Below are positions 12,430 to 24,233 of a DNA stretch of 64,000 nucleotides, one piece after another; the first letter of the stretch is position 1; the number at the start of each line of letters is the position of its first letter. The stretch covers positions 11,149,385-11,213,384 of the forward strand of contig NC_088295.1 in the NCBI RefSeq assembly GCF_032854445.1, written 5' to 3'. A program made the translations under genes and the position numbers. Under the pieces are notes generated by a model that saw only the letters and a program-made list of their open reading frames with translations, was not told where the DNA came from and ran no database searches. Source of the DNA: Liolophura sinensis. Its lineage: Eukaryota > Mollusca > Polyplacophora > Chitonida > Chitonidae.

Positions 12430-12910
12430 ATACTCTTCAGTACGACATGAACACAACAATAAAAAATTTCAAATCAGACAACTACGTTTTCTGTCTTGAA
12501 TCGGATATGAATTCAATAGAACATGTGGTTTCAAACCTATCACTTAGGCATCCCCATAAATATGAGATAGGACAAGTGGATTGGAGTTTCACCAAAACCT
12601 GGCATATTAACAACCCAGGTAAAGATGATTTCCGCAAGACTGTAGAGATGAAAAATACACTGACACCTCAGAGCCTTACCCAAGTAACATATATCAAAAG
12701 CAGTGACATTTTGTGCGGCAGATAATCTCATAAACCAACTCCTACTTAGATTTAACTCAGTATCCGTATCTAAATATACATTTTAAGGCTTAATTTCTGT
12801 CGTAGAAATTACTGTAAGTAGACCGGGTCGGTGCTCACAGCCCTCGGGTGAGGTAAAACCATCCGTCATTCTCTGGGCAATCAAAATCACCTCACAGCTG
12901 CCTCTGAGTG
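12430..12910 (+). repeat. Module Y plus start of Z, second copy in A
   Basis: Y part (12430-12730): the frame ESDMNSIEHVVSNLSLRHPH followed by KYEIGQVDW and ending HINNPG corresponds to the same region at 40250-40390. Downstream, the conserved peptide is frameshifted. A short Z start (about 12825-12905, TCGGTGCTCACAGCCCTCGG) follows, then homology ends before the (TA)n tract. Confidence 0.55.
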
Positions 12911-13039
12911 TAGAGAGATTCTGGTATCGAAAATCCAACTTATTTCTGGACAACATCCTCAAGTGCAGTTCTCAAACATTATGATATCATTTATACGTCA
13001 TTTTATATCTTCGCTATGGCTGAAATATTGCCAATGTGG

Positions 13040-13040
<1 letters not shown>

Positions 13041-13124
<84 letters not shown>
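13041..13124. repeat. (TA)n microsatellite
   Basis: About 42 uninterrupted TA units. Confidence 0.95.
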
Positions 13125-13127
<3 letters not shown>

Positions 13128-13593
13128 GAAACATGACAAACTCAACTTGTTGATTTAGCTTATTAGTTTCACCGAATCATGACGGATGTTTTATTTCAGC
13201 ATATCTTGCGACAGCTATATATACATGCAGGTAGATTAAGCCATGGTGATCAGTCCTAGTTACAAATTACATGTAATATAATCAAGTTCGAACTTGCCCA
13301 GGGGATTATCCATTCGGAGAGATTATCTCGTTAAGTTTAGGTTTAAATTTATGAATGAAGTACTGTTCTTTGATTCCTCTTATTTGAGCTTTATTCACTG
13401 ATAATTTAAAGAAGGGCATTATGTGGAACTTGGGCCCACTGTGTAGGTTACGGGTACAGGATGCAATAGGTTTGGTTACAGGTAAAATCTGTAAACTTGG
13501 CGTGTTTATTTGTTAATATGTACCCTACATCGATTCCTTAATGAATCACCGGTTTGGCCTATGTAGAATTTGTTACAGTTAGAGAATTATATA

Positions 13594-13767
13594 TGGATGG
13601 AACTCTTTTTCAATGGCTATCCAATATCTGATTCCAGAAAAAAGTAGTTGTGTGATTAGATTTGTTTCCTTAGTAAATTATATGATTTAGTAAGGAACAA
13701 ATGTAATCACACAACTACATTTTTCTGGAATCAGATATTGGATAGCCATTGAAAAAAGCTCCATCCA
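13594..13767. repeat. Near-perfect 174-bp palindrome
   Basis: Two arms of about 84 bases (13594-13677 and 13684-13767) are reverse complements with only a handful of mismatches, separated by about 6 bases. Both contain CAATGGCTATCCAATATCTG or its complement. The right arm is the expected Y-module sequence leading into the Y peptide; the left arm is an inverted extra copy. Such arms could extrude as a hairpin and are typically unstable in cloning and replication. Confidence 0.85.
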
Positions 13768-14050
13768 AGTCTAATATATTAACAATCCAGGTGAAAATGT
13801 GCAGCAAGACTATAGAGATGAAAAATCAATTGACATCTTAGAACCTTACCCTGATAATGCATATCAAAAGTTAATGATATTTTGTGCAGAAAGGGATCCC
13901 ATAAACCAGCTCTTCGTCAGATGTAGCCCAGAGATACCCTTTGATATGTTCACAAATGGTGAACTTACTGTCCCATTTAACATGCCGGATATCGAGCTTT
14001 ATGTCAACTGTGGAGATTATATAAATGAACTGATGGTTGTTTAGTTGTTT
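13768..14050 (+). pseudogene. Module Y peptide, best preserved copy
   Basis: An open frame runs from the end of the palindrome through QQDYRDEKSIDILEPY, then FCAERDPINQLFVRCSPEIP, then a stretch ending PDIELYVNCGDY, and stops at 14042-14044. The same peptide is encoded on the minus strand at 28960-29230 and in 40440-40620. The shared core LFVRCSP.I..D...NGK/E..VP...DI indicates a once-coding exon. The family is not recognised. There is a possible acceptor (tattaacaatccag) just before GTGAAAATG, but no clear donor. It may be a live exon or a relic; the other copies are damaged, so relic is favoured. Confidence 0.4.
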
Positions 14051-14749
14051 TTGCATGTACAAAACGATGCATGGAAAAATAGTCATCACGAAATACGTAA
14101 ATGTGGATCCAAGTATATGTGCACACTTTAGATGTATGGTGATGCGTTGGGTGGTGGTGGAGGTAATAATTTGGAAGCATTTTGTCTCATCTTTTTAATG
14201 AACATTCACATTTGTAAACGCCGAAAAGCAGAATGATGAGCAGTGGAACATCAGTATGTTTAGGAAGCAGGATATTTTTACGTAACGTTTGTTTCCAGCT
14301 TAACATTAACCTCTTGACCCGAAGCTGCCTCCTTTGGTTCCCTTGGCTAAGCTTAGATTCTTTAACAAGGAGTTATAATTCTTCATATGTGACGTGTCCA
14401 TGTGTGCAAGCACATTATTTGGTTAACTTCTTTCTTTTTTTTCAACTAGTTTAGCTACCTTGGACCATCCGAGTCAAGCATATACATCACTTACTTGACG
14501 CACGTCACTCAGTAGTGTGGAGCTGCATACATGTAAATCTATATCCATCATCATCACTACCGGCCCGCCTTGGCTTCTCTGTAACGGTTGCACAGTTAAT
14601 TGCGCCATAAAGTAAAACTGACGCTTCTGCTCCTCTTAAAAGACGGAAAGTCACCATCAGTCTCAGGGCGGTGGATGCTGTCTTTGCATATTTAAATGAT
14701 ATACGTTAACTGTTCCTAAATATAAATCTTATGGTTTAATTTCGTTAGT

Positions 14750-15250
14750 ATGTTAAGTGCTTCTGTCATGTGGAAATGGCCGGAAACAGAGTGCGTCGGA
14801 TATGTCAGTAAGTAAGGTCGAATATCTGGGTACCCACGATTCTCGAGGGTGGAGGAAACATTCGTTGTTCTCTTGCCAATCAAGATCTACTGTCCGCGTG
14901 AAACTCGTAAATCAGCACAGAATAATTAGTGGACAGTTTAAATCGATGTTGCTAGGCAAATGTACAGTCGTAAGCAAGTCACCCATTGTCCTCCACTGAA
15001 AGGTTACAGACCATGGTTAAAGTTATGCTGCCTCAGTCAAGTAGTTAACCCAGAATCTCTCAGATTTTTATTGCTTTGCGTACCTGTAAATTGGACAAAT
15101 TGTATATGTGTCCTGGCCAGACGAGATAAATTCTTGGCCTCGACTGACGCGTTAGTCTTCATAGTGTGTACTCTGAGATCAGCATGGAGACTTACCGTTT
15201 GCATAAAGGTAACAATCATAATCAGAAATATCCATCCTTAATCTTGTGTC
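14750..15250 (+). repeat. Module Z, second full copy in A
   Basis: Aligned with 40990-41440. Shared words include AAATCGATGTTGC, GGCAAATGTAC, CAAGTC.CCCA.TGTCCTC, CCATGGTTAAAGTTA.GCTGCC, TCAGTCAAGTAGTT and TGTCCTGGCCAGAC. Frames at 14757-14999 and 14960-15241 are not conserved between copies. Confidence 0.6.
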
Positions 15251-15839
15251 AAATACAATTAGAATAATCTGTCATGAAATAATACGCCCTTTATTGTAAG
15301 TGATATTTCTGAGAGATTAGCATATCAGGCAAATGCTTGATTTTAAATTTTAAGATTAAAATTAAGATTAAGATTTAAGATTAACTTCAGTCGTATTTAT
15401 TCTTGTTACAAGTTTTTGTGGAATGTAAATGAAAGTAGAGTTTATCCATTAAATTTGGAAAAACATGAGTATGACTTTTATCAAAATGCCACATAATCAT
15501 CAATCATAAATGTGGCATTTTTATAAAGGTCATGTCATGCATATCAATTGTCAATGAAGTTAAAAAGAATCGCATTTTAGGATTTAAACTTTTTCGCATT
15601 GGACAGATGCTAGTGCTGAAAATTGGGTAAAAACTACACTTAGCTTGAAACAAGCGACTTCGCTATTAAATAATGTTCTGGCAAACAGATCTTTCACTGT
15701 TTCCCAAGACACTTGTGAAAATCCGAGTTTTGCTTCATAAAGCAATAGTAATTAGACCCTATTACTGCCATAGATGTTGCACTTGGTAAGCAAGGCTATG
15801 TAATTAAAACAAACGCATACAATGAAACAACGGCGTATT

Positions 15840-16860
15840 GATGTGGTATAGACCATACTAGGTCGGTGCATGAATACGTACAGCAGCAAGATAACAAGTT
15901 CGTCATGTTACGTCAGTAAGGTACATCTGTATAGCAGCAGGTCCCACACTATGGCCATGTTAATGATTGGAGCAACCCCCCGGAGTCACATGATGCTGAA
16001 AGTTCATAGAACAGAGTGAAAGTCATCGTAACACGGGAAGCACAGCTGTGTAATCTTTATGTAACATTTTTGTCAGGTTATGTTTCTATATGGTACACAT
16101 ACAGCTGTTCTCCAGGCTTGGATGAAAGTCGTAAAAGTGCAATATTCTCCAGTACGCAGGTAAACTTCAATCCATCAGCTAAATGTATAAACATTTCTGG
16201 TACATTAGTCGGAAAAACCTGTTTCGCGTTGCCAACATTTACGAGCATTTCTCGAACTTCACAAAGTTGAATTATGTACAAAGGCTGTGTTTAAGCTTCT
16301 AGCCAAACAAAAAAAGGTCCAGGGTCATACTATAAATTTACGTGCGGATTTGCCAAGGTAACGACAGTTTCCCTGACGATCCGGATTGCCGAGGTAACGA
16401 CAGCTGCCCTCATGGTCCGGATTGCCGAGGTAACGACAGCTGCCCTGACGGTCCGGATTGCCGAGGTAACTACAGCTGCCATGGTGGTCCAGTTTGCCGA
16501 GGTAACGACAGCTGCCCTGATGGTCCAAATTGCCGAGGTAACGACAGCTGCCCTAACCGTTATTAACATTACCATTGCTTGATCTCCATTTACCAGTTTA
16601 AAGTTGTCAAAAGTGTAAATTGGACAGCGAAACAAAGAAAGGCTTTTGTAGCTCGACATCGAACGCACCTTGTCAGTCTGTGATAGAAGACAATAACCCG
16701 AAGATAAGCTAAGGAGACAAATGAAGAACTGTCCCCTGATCAGACAGTATTTTCTGGAGAAGGGCCTTGGAGGCTGACACGCCATGGCCGCTAAATTAGG
16801 AGCAATTTGAGGTGTAGTTGGAAAATTTAATTTAATATATGGTTCCAGCCAGAGATCCGA
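15840..16860 (+). repeat. Module W, copy A
   Basis: Homologous to 42380-43050 (direct) and 26150-26530 (inverted). Anchors: CGTCATGTTACGTCAGTAAG, TATAGCAGCAGGTC, TCTCCAGGCTTGG, TTGAATTATGTA, GTGTTTAAGCTTCTAGC, TTGATCTCCATTT.CCAGTTT. Contains the 36-bp minisatellite, which B and C lack. Confidence 0.7.
16351..16560. repeat. 36-bp minisatellite, six units
   Basis: Units start at 16351, 16387, 16423, 16459, 16495 and 16531, each built around TGCCGAGGTAACGACAGCTG followed by CCCTGA.GGTCC.GAT; the last unit is truncated. Because 36 is divisible by three, several frames on both strands stay open (a 12-residue plus-strand repeat CRGNDSCPDGPD and a minus-strand repeat RAAVVTSAI...). These are almost certainly not genes. 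The homologous sites in copies B (42817-42853) and C (26381-26416) hold one unit only. Confidence 0.9.
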
Positions 16861-17288
16861 CATATTCTAGACACTTCTTTAAAAAGGAAGCAGTCCACAA
16901 CATGTCTGTTATTGGCATCTATAGACCAATCCTAGCTGAGCATATACCAGAGTACGTGTATAAGGAGTACGGTTAGATATAAGTACACTTTCCCTTTGCT
17001 GCCTTCGATTCGTGTACTTCAAACGTACATCGCGTTTCACGGCATTTTAAAATAGAGATGGATATGTATTACCTATTACTGAAATCATACGCTGGAAAAT
17101 TAACAGCTGTTTATATGCTTTCAACGATCATGAAAGCCAATATTTCATGAAATAAATGTCAGTCCATAATATCCTTTCTATGCAACGTTTAGTATTTAGG
17201 TAGAGTACGAAAACAGGAGCGATCACAGGAAGAGCAGATTTAACAAAGATGCTGTTAAAACTGTTATGTTTAGGTTGAATATTCATAC

Positions 17289-17399
<111 letters not shown>

Positions 17400-17689
17400 A
17401 TACATACATACAGTACCCCGTCCACGTGATTCATTTTGAGATATCGCATGTGAAGAATCTGTTAAAAGTAGACATTCCCTGCTTATAGCCTTTTCAGCAA
17501 TGGACAAAAGACGCAAATGACTGTTTCCATGTTAATGCTATGAATTCCACGGTGTGTGCGGGATTTTATCAAATCGTGATGGAGCAAAACTTAAGTATCC
17601 TTTATCCTTTTTTCTATAATAAGTATATCATGAAGGATAAACTTGAAGGATACAAAAAATACTAAAATTTGTAGAATAAAATTTGAGTA

Positions 17690-17800
17690 GCGACATGTAT
17701 GTGACAGTTGGTAAAAGTTCAGATTAACGGGTGAAACATAACCTCTTGTCAGTATACTTGATTTAAGGTTTTATTCGAATTATTCCAACTAAAAGAATCC
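17690..17800 (+). repeat. Module V, copy A
   Basis: AACATAACCTCTTGTCAGTATACTTGATTTAAGG with the following TTTTATTCGAATT matches 43165-43215 (CCTACCTCTTGTCAATATACTTCGTC...) and, inverted, 23770-23830. The right edge of copy A is placed here. The first word is quoted only as a positional anchor (17738-17771). Confidence 0.5.
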
Positions 17801-18308
17801 AGAACAAAGAACTACCACTTCCCATGTCTTCCTGCCACACTGGAAACACAAAGCTTTGGAGAACTAACACATCTTCTCACATACTCACATTAATCGGAGA
17901 CTCGAAGACGTGCTACACAAAAGATTCAGTAACAGTAGATTTCTTGGGTAACATTGCACTGCGTGTGTGCTTCATATATGTTTTATAAACACACAAACAC
18001 CGAAAATAGGGTTTCGAGCTGGAAGTCTTTTGTCGTTAAAGGTAAAAACGGTTCAACTGTATTATATGACTCGCGGAAAATGTTAGGCAACCTTTGATAT
18101 TAATTTACTGATCACCCGTTTCACTCTGTTCCAGAGGAACAAGTTACACCTATTTCCTATAAGAACGTCTCAAGTATACAAGCGTTCAGCTCATCAATTT
18201 TCTCTATCGTTCGTCAACTCTAGATTACTTTTGGTGAAACTTTTTTCAAACGCCAATGTTACAGTAAATGTGATGACATATAGTTGCCAAACATTTACAG
18301 GTCACATG
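17801..18308. other. No recognisable feature
   Basis: Nothing supportable seen. Confidence 0.35.
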
Positions 18309-18319
18309 ATACAGTTGGA

Positions 18320-18579
18320 GGGGCCTCCGTGGCTCAGTCGGTTAAAGCGCTAGCGCAGCGTAATGACCCAGGAGTCTCTCACCAATGCGGTCGCTGTGAG
18401 TTCAAGTCCAGCTCATGCTGGCGGCTGTACGTGAGAAGGTCTGCCAGCAACCTGCGGATGGTCGTGGGTTTCCCCCGGGCTCTGCCCGGTTTCCACCCAC
18501 CATAATGCAGGTCGCGGTCGTATAAGTGAAATATTCTTGAGTACGGCGTAAAACACCAATCAAAAAAAAAAAAAAAAAA
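18320..18579 (+). mobile_element. SINE family A, full length, with target-site duplication
   Basis: A 260-bp tRNA-derived SINE. The head reads GGCCTCCGTGGCTCAGTCGG then TTAAAGCGC, an A box-like segment; GAGTTCAAGTCC is the B box. A body follows (CAGCTCATGCTGGC, GTGAGAAGGTCTGCCAGCAA, CCGGGCTCTGCCCGGTTT), then the tail GTGAAATATTCTTGAGTACG, GCGTAAAACACCAATC and A19. It is flanked by a perfect 11-bp duplication, ATACAGTTGGA (18309-18319 and 18580-18590). The best preserved of at least nine copies here. Not a functional tRNA gene. Confidence 0.9.
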
Positions 18580-18590
18580 ATACAGTTGGA

Positions 18591-19626
18591 ATTTTTCTAA
18601 AGATAAAGAGAGTTCCACCTCGAAACTGTAGTCGAACTTCTGCGTTCCTATGGCGTGGAACGAGAATGCGAGTGGTCGTATTCTCCATGTGCCTAGGTTG
18701 AAAAACAACATAGAACTTTTCAATTTGACATTCTGGTATTCTTGTATGACTTATTAAAGATAAACCCTCTAAATAATGTACTAATCAAGTGAACAGTTGA
18801 CTGCAGACCTATCTGATTCCTTACGGTATACTGGGTTGTCCTTATCGAAAGTGTGAGAAGCAAAACACCTGCTGAGCATACCTATAGCTGATCTGCTGGT
18901 AAGACAGGAAAAGCACACAACTGTTCAAAACACCATCACTGACGCCAGTATACAGCCTGTGATTTTTCCGCTTTACATGCCTCGTGAAGATGAAAAAACG
19001 GCACGACGGATAATCTTATATCAGGATACACAAGGTGAATGAGTACAGGAAAGAAATGTCCCTTCACTTTCTTGCAAGGAGTTCTGTCCTTTTTTTATGA
19101 TAGTACAAAGCAAAAGCGAGGAAGAAATTTGTTTTCTTATTTGATATATATCCTGAAACTTGTATCCCTTTAGGAAATGAATTGTTTAAAATGAACATTT
19201 AACTATGGCTGCACGTGCTGGGACTGAGCTTTGTTCCTTTAATGATAAACACTTTAGCTCTTTTCTGCAATAAGTCACTTTTTCTGAATACATGTGCTTG
19301 TGAAACAAATTCGCGGTTCAAAAGCACTGCGGCAATACAACAGAGAATGATGGGTTCTACCACGGCTTGGAACCGGCGTTAGCCATCACGTCCACTCATC
19401 ATTTCGAACAGTTGGTTAGCTGACAATCTTAATGGATGGAAGAACCTGCTTGTTGCACCATTTGAAACTTTCTACTAGTAATTGCCTAGTAATTGTTAGT
19501 ATGATCGATATTCGATTCATGTTGCCGAACCATAACTGCTTTCTTTATAATGTTAACAAGTAGACCTTCAACAAGGGTATTGTGAGTTGGATTCCCAATC
19601 TGCCAGTGTATTTGTCGACCGTAATT
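18591..19626. other. No recognisable feature
   Basis: Only chance frames; nothing supportable seen. Confidence 0.35.
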
Positions 19627-19800
19627 TTTGATTGGATTTTTACGCCGTATTCAAGAATATTTCCTTTGTACGAGCCGGCAAGCATTATGGTGGAAGTAAA
19701 CCGAACAGAGCCCGAGAAAACTGGCAGGCCTTACCAAGCACGCCAGGAGAAAAAACCAACATGATCTGGCTTGAACACACAGCGATCGCATTGGTGAGAA
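19627..19800 (-). mobile_element. SINE family A, diverged partial copy
   Basis: TTGATTGGATTTTTACGCCG, TATTCAAGAATATTTC, AGCATTATGGTGG and CGATCGCATTGGTGAGAAGC are the reverse complement of family A from tail to just short of the tRNA-like head. Confidence 0.75.
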
Positions 19801-20679
19801 GCTTCTGGATAGACCACCTTTGCTGCGCTACACTATATTGAACATAATATCCTGTTAGCCTAATGTAATCTTTAAATTAATAGAATATGTGTACCATATT
19901 TAATAACAGAATATATATGCATTCTAGCATCACACAGATTTTCTGTTAAATTTAACGGATTAGTGTTTGGAAAGTAGCACTGTATCCAACAGGCTACATA
20001 GCCCCTTATCGATCATAGGTAGCCTACCTAATTGCATAATAAGTCATTTGTAACTTTAATATGCCCATACCGGTGCATGTTATCTATACAATACATTGAT
20101 GCGCCTCAGTTGTTGACATAAAAGACGAGGGCAACTGTGTTACCGTAAAGACCTCAGCCGCTCAAGCAAATACAAATCAAATTTGTTTAATGTAATATTT
20201 ACACATTTCTTTTTTCTTGAATATAATACTTTTATTGCTGTGTAATACTATGGATTCAGAGGAATTAAATTCTCCAAAAGACTAAATTTTGAAGAAAGTA
20301 AGTTTTTAAATCAGTCTGAAATGAGACGAGCAATATACCATAAGGTACTACAGGACTCCGTGGATTATTTGCGAGTCCATGTCTAATAGTCTACACAGAA
20401 TGAACATTGCTTATCCAACAGCTCAGAAAACATGGCGACTGACAGGCCCCGTTTAGTTACATACATATATATTTTAAGTTGCCGTATATGAATATGTATT
20501 TGTTAACCTGTGTAGAAATAATCGGTCATTTTTCATAAACACAACTGGCTTACCCATACTTCCATGGTTAATCAGTTTAGGCGGCGAATATCTTTTTTTT
20601 TTGTAAGTGGTCAGGTCAGTTGGGTTTATAACCGCTTACATAACAGGAGAATCGACATGTACATATATAAGAAAAAACA
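19801..20679. other. No recognisable feature
   Basis: Nothing supportable seen. Confidence 0.35.
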
Positions 20680-20895
20680 AAGGAAACGTTCTCAGATTTC
20701 TACATCCTTGTATTCCAACTGCAGTTTCGAAGTTTCGTTCTTACCAAAGATACCGAGTATATGTAGGTAAAAATTGAATGTTCTGATGTGGAGAACACGT
20801 ATAAAAAAAGGAAATATTCACAAGTTTTACATCGTTGAATTGCTACTGCAGTTTCCAACTTTTATCCTCATCAAGGATACTGAGTGCTAGCAGTG
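20680..20895 (+). repeat. Two-unit diverged tandem duplication
   Basis: Segment 20682-20762 (AGGAAACGTTCTCAGATTTC ... ACTGCAGTTTCGAAG ... GATACCGAGTAT) is echoed by 20808-20886 (AGGAAATATTCACAAGTTTT ... ACTGCAGTTTCCAAC ... GGATACTGAGTGC). The period is about 125 bases. No coding sense seen. Confidence 0.55.
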
Positions 20896-21296
20896 TAAAG
20901 TCATGATTTTGTCCGATATAGCCAGTGTGTACTTGGCAACAGTGGTAGCTTAACAACACAAAACCATAAGTAGCGAATAATAAACATTGTCCTGTGTACC
21001 CAAAGAAACAAGATGGACTGACCAATATAATGCGGTAAAACCCCAAAATGCTTAACACTCGTCCAGTGGAGAGTGAATCGTGGTGGAGTCGGTAACTTCA
21101 TTTTGTCTTTGAATCGCTTCAGATTCAAACCAGCCCTTCAACAGGGTCCTTCGGTTTCTTCGACCTAGTGTGAAAAGTCAAAAGATTCTTCAGACTGATG
21201 TTAGACAACAATCAAATAAATAAATAGAAATAGAGTGATCTATTAGTATAAGTACATAGTGAGGAATAAACGCTTGCTCACACATGAATCATATCT

Positions 21297-21490
21297 TTAT
21301 TTATTTATCTGATTGGTATTAATCAAGAATATTTCACTTTTAGGGGAGGAAAATGCATGGAAGATCCACAGTGAAACCAAAAAGAGATTTTCTCTGCTCT
21401 GGCTCACTTAAGAATATTGCACTTAAACGAATGCGACCAACGTTATTTCGGGAGGAAACCGAACACATCCAAGAGGAAAACCACATCCAC
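21297..21490 (-). mobile_element. SINE family A, degraded and interrupted
   Basis: TTTATTTATTTATCTGATTG plus AATATTTCACTTTTAGG is the reverse complement of the SINE tail. About 100 unrelated bases later, GGGAGGAAACCGAACAC..AGAGGAAAACCAC (21450-21485) resembles the next part of the element. It is either two fragments or one copy with an insertion. Confidence 0.45.
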
Positions 21491-21499
21491 AATTGGTTT

Positions 21500-23500
21500 A
21501 AAGATACTTTGAATACTAGTCTTTCACTTCTTATACTTAAAGTTGATTCTCCGAAGCATCTACCACTGTGCTCCGTTTGATTCGTTGAAATGTTTCAGCA
21601 TGGCAGGCCGGTTATGGCTTCCTATGATTCACAGTATCACCTCGCGTATGCCGTGACGTATGCAATTTGGATCGGTTTACAGGCATCAAATGCTGTTTTA
21701 TATATTTGAAAATTTAGGATATGTAGAAATGTAAAACAAATCTTGTTATAGTTTATAAAAAATATCATTTTTAAATACGAAAAAGAATAAAAAATCATGA
21801 ATTTATGTTTCTAATTTTCTGTGTAATTTCTGTTTTGTAACATGTACAACCTGGATGTATATGATCTAATACAAATTATTCGGAATCACAAAACTTGTAA
21901 ATTATACATACAAAATTTGTTGAGCAGTGAGTTTTGTCTGCTAAAACTGACAAACTGTCGAAACGCAAATTTGTCGAACGCAACTTTGCGGAAACGCAAA
22001 TTGTCCATTTGATAAAAGCGCATATGTTGCCACCAGTCAAACAAAAGTTGGTTTCGACTTCATCGTTTTCGTTCCGTTTTTATTTCATTATTTTATCTAT
22101 ACCCATGGATACATAGGCCTATATCGTTAAAATTATCTTGCTAGGCTGATATTAAGCAGTAAAAGAAGCAATAAAAAATCCCCGAAATTAATTATATCAC
22201 CATTACATGTTAATTCTGTAAATTATAAATTTATATATTATGCCTTGAATTGCGGACAATTGGTATTGGCTACATGTTCTAACTCTCTACAATCTGAAAG
22301 ATCCCTGCCAAAATTATTTTGAATTAACCATTGTCTGTATCATGCAAAATATATTTCTCTGGAATAGAAATAATCGACATATACATAAGATCTGTGTTCT
22401 AACAGGAATGAAAGTCTATAAAACCGTAATTACTTACCATAGTTGCAGATATCTTTTGCTTTCAGATTAGCCTAAATGGTGCTTGAGAGAAAATAGGTCT
22501 TTCTGATTTCGTGCCACGCAAAAATACGATTTCGTCAAAAAACTGTTAGTTTACATGCTGTTTCGACGAGTAAGAAGGAGATCTATTGCAAACATATTAA
22601 AAATCTGAAACATCACTTCAGGTAGAAGGTTTTGAATTTTCTGAAACAAGCTGTCAACGTTTGTCATTCACAACATACTCTTAATACTGCATTACTGAGG
22701 GAACTTTGTCCCTGGGGCTTCTGTCCGACGGGGTTTTGGGCCGCGGGTCTTTTTGTACGTCCCCCATTACGTCCAAAACCTGGATTTATTAATAAGCAAA
22801 CTGTTACAGAGTAGCAGTTTTAAATTTTATTCTCAGGTGTGATTCTAGGATTGGATTGGCTGTCGCTCAGATACTCTGCTCTTCAGGTCTGTATTCTAAT
22901 CATAACTTCTTCCTGTTTGGGTAAGCCATTCTCCACGCTGAACTCAAGGTTTATCCCTAAAGGGAATCTGATGTCTGGGTTGTGATAAAAATACGTGTCA
23001 CTGACGTATAGGAGTTTTGGTACAGTGCTTTTACAGAATATAGGCGACAAGTTAAACAGATTACAGCCTACATTTTCACCTTATTACCGTTGTGACCACT
23101 TTGAGAAACAGCGTCAAAAGCAACGTTAGCATGCCACACACAATAGAGCTATAAATCTACTTCCTCTCTGGAGATATAAACGATGTATGAACGGATAGAT
23201 CGAGTATGGCTAGAGCCAAAGGTGTTTAGGTCCAAAGCCAGGGTCATTCAGAACCGAATTTTGCTGTGGCTTTTTATTTCTTCTCATAACACACCATGAA
23301 AAACTTCAAACAGAAACAAGATCCCCAACACTTTTGTGTTTGTAGGATCAGTCGGCATAACATAAGAGGTGAAACAATGAGCGCCTAGAGACAAACTTTT
23401 TGACTTGAAGACGCAGCCGAAACATGGAAGGCGGGATTCGAAGAGACTTCTTTGTTCAAGGGCCTGATGTTTGCTTCGAGCTAGCGTTTCAACACTCACT
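21500..23500. other. No recognisable gene
   Basis: AT-rich and featureless except for a short GC-rich patch (about 22701-22775) rich in GGGG/CCCC words. No frame above about 60 codons with sensible context. Confidence 0.4.
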
Positions 23501-23880
23501 ATCACACTGTCATCGCTGCTCTGGTTTTACGCTCTATAATGTAATGTATCTTTAATCACATTGTATTTCTGCATAAACCAGGATTCTTCTTTTGTACTAA
23601 GCATACCCAAGACCTGGTTAAATGTGATGATAACACAGCATTTTGAGTAATTATATACCCATGACGTCTGATAAATTGCATTTAACGTCACTGTATTTTT
23701 TACCTAATTATGCCTAAGCCATGGTGACGGGGGGAGGAGGGCGTGTAAATTGCTACTATTGATGCATTTACAAGAGCAGTTAGAATAAAACCCTGACTCC
23801 CTGACTGAGATAAATTGACTTCAAGCCAACTATGACACTAGTTATGTGTGACCATTTGTCAGCTAACACACTGTCGTCCC
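23500..23880 (-). repeat. Module V, copy C (inverted; present twice)
   Basis: The reverse complement of 23765-23880 matches module V (copy B 43100-43215). A second piece (23500-23545, CACACTGTCATCGCTGCTCT then GGTTTTACGCTCTATA) repeats the sequence that flanks the SINE B insertion at 24234-24270, so V was duplicated before or around that insertion. Confidence 0.5.
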
Positions 23881-23886
23881 TGCTCT

Positions 23887-24233
23887 GAGTGAGTGAGTGA
23901 GTGCTTAACGTCGTACTGAACAATTTTTCAGTCACATGACGGCAAAGGAGTCCTTGGGCGCGTTTACGTTTAGTGTGCGTCCTTGTTTCCATCGCTCTTT
24001 TATCTAGTGCTGCTTTACTGAGCAGACGTAACCAAAGGTAAGTAAGCGCCCGTCCCGAGCTATTATACTGATACAGGCTAACCGGCCGTTGCACTACCCT
24101 CTTAACGCTGAACGCCAAGCGAGGAAGCTACAACTTCCTCTTTTAAGGTCTTGGGTGTAACCCGACCCAAGATTGACCCTGGATCCATGGCCCCTTTACA
24201 GGACGCTCTACCAACTGAGCCTTCGGGGACGGA
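23887..24233 (-). mobile_element. SINE family B, full length, with target-site duplication
   Basis: Reverse complement: a tRNA-like head (CCGAAGGCTCAGTTGGTAGA with GCG, A box; GATCCAGGGTCAATC, B box region), body, then ACTGAAAAATTGTTCAGTAC and GACGTTAAGCACTCACTC. About 347 bp. Flanked by CGTCCCTGCTCT (23875-23886) and CGTCGCTGCTCT (24234-24245), 11 of 12 identical. It interrupts module V of copy C. Confidence 0.8.

Noticed and set aside
16330-16863. 177-codon minus-strand ORF
   Set aside because: Kept open by six 36-bp repeats; the homologous modules in copies B and C lack the repeats and the frame.
18320-18420. tRNA gene at the head of SINE A (and similar heads elsewhere)
   Set aside because: A and B boxes are present, but no cloverleaf with paired acceptor stem or anticodon arm fits, and the sequence is part of a dispersed SINE.
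22690-22780. GC-rich patch as a CpG-island promoter
   Set aside because: Under 100 bases, with few CpG and no gene nearby.
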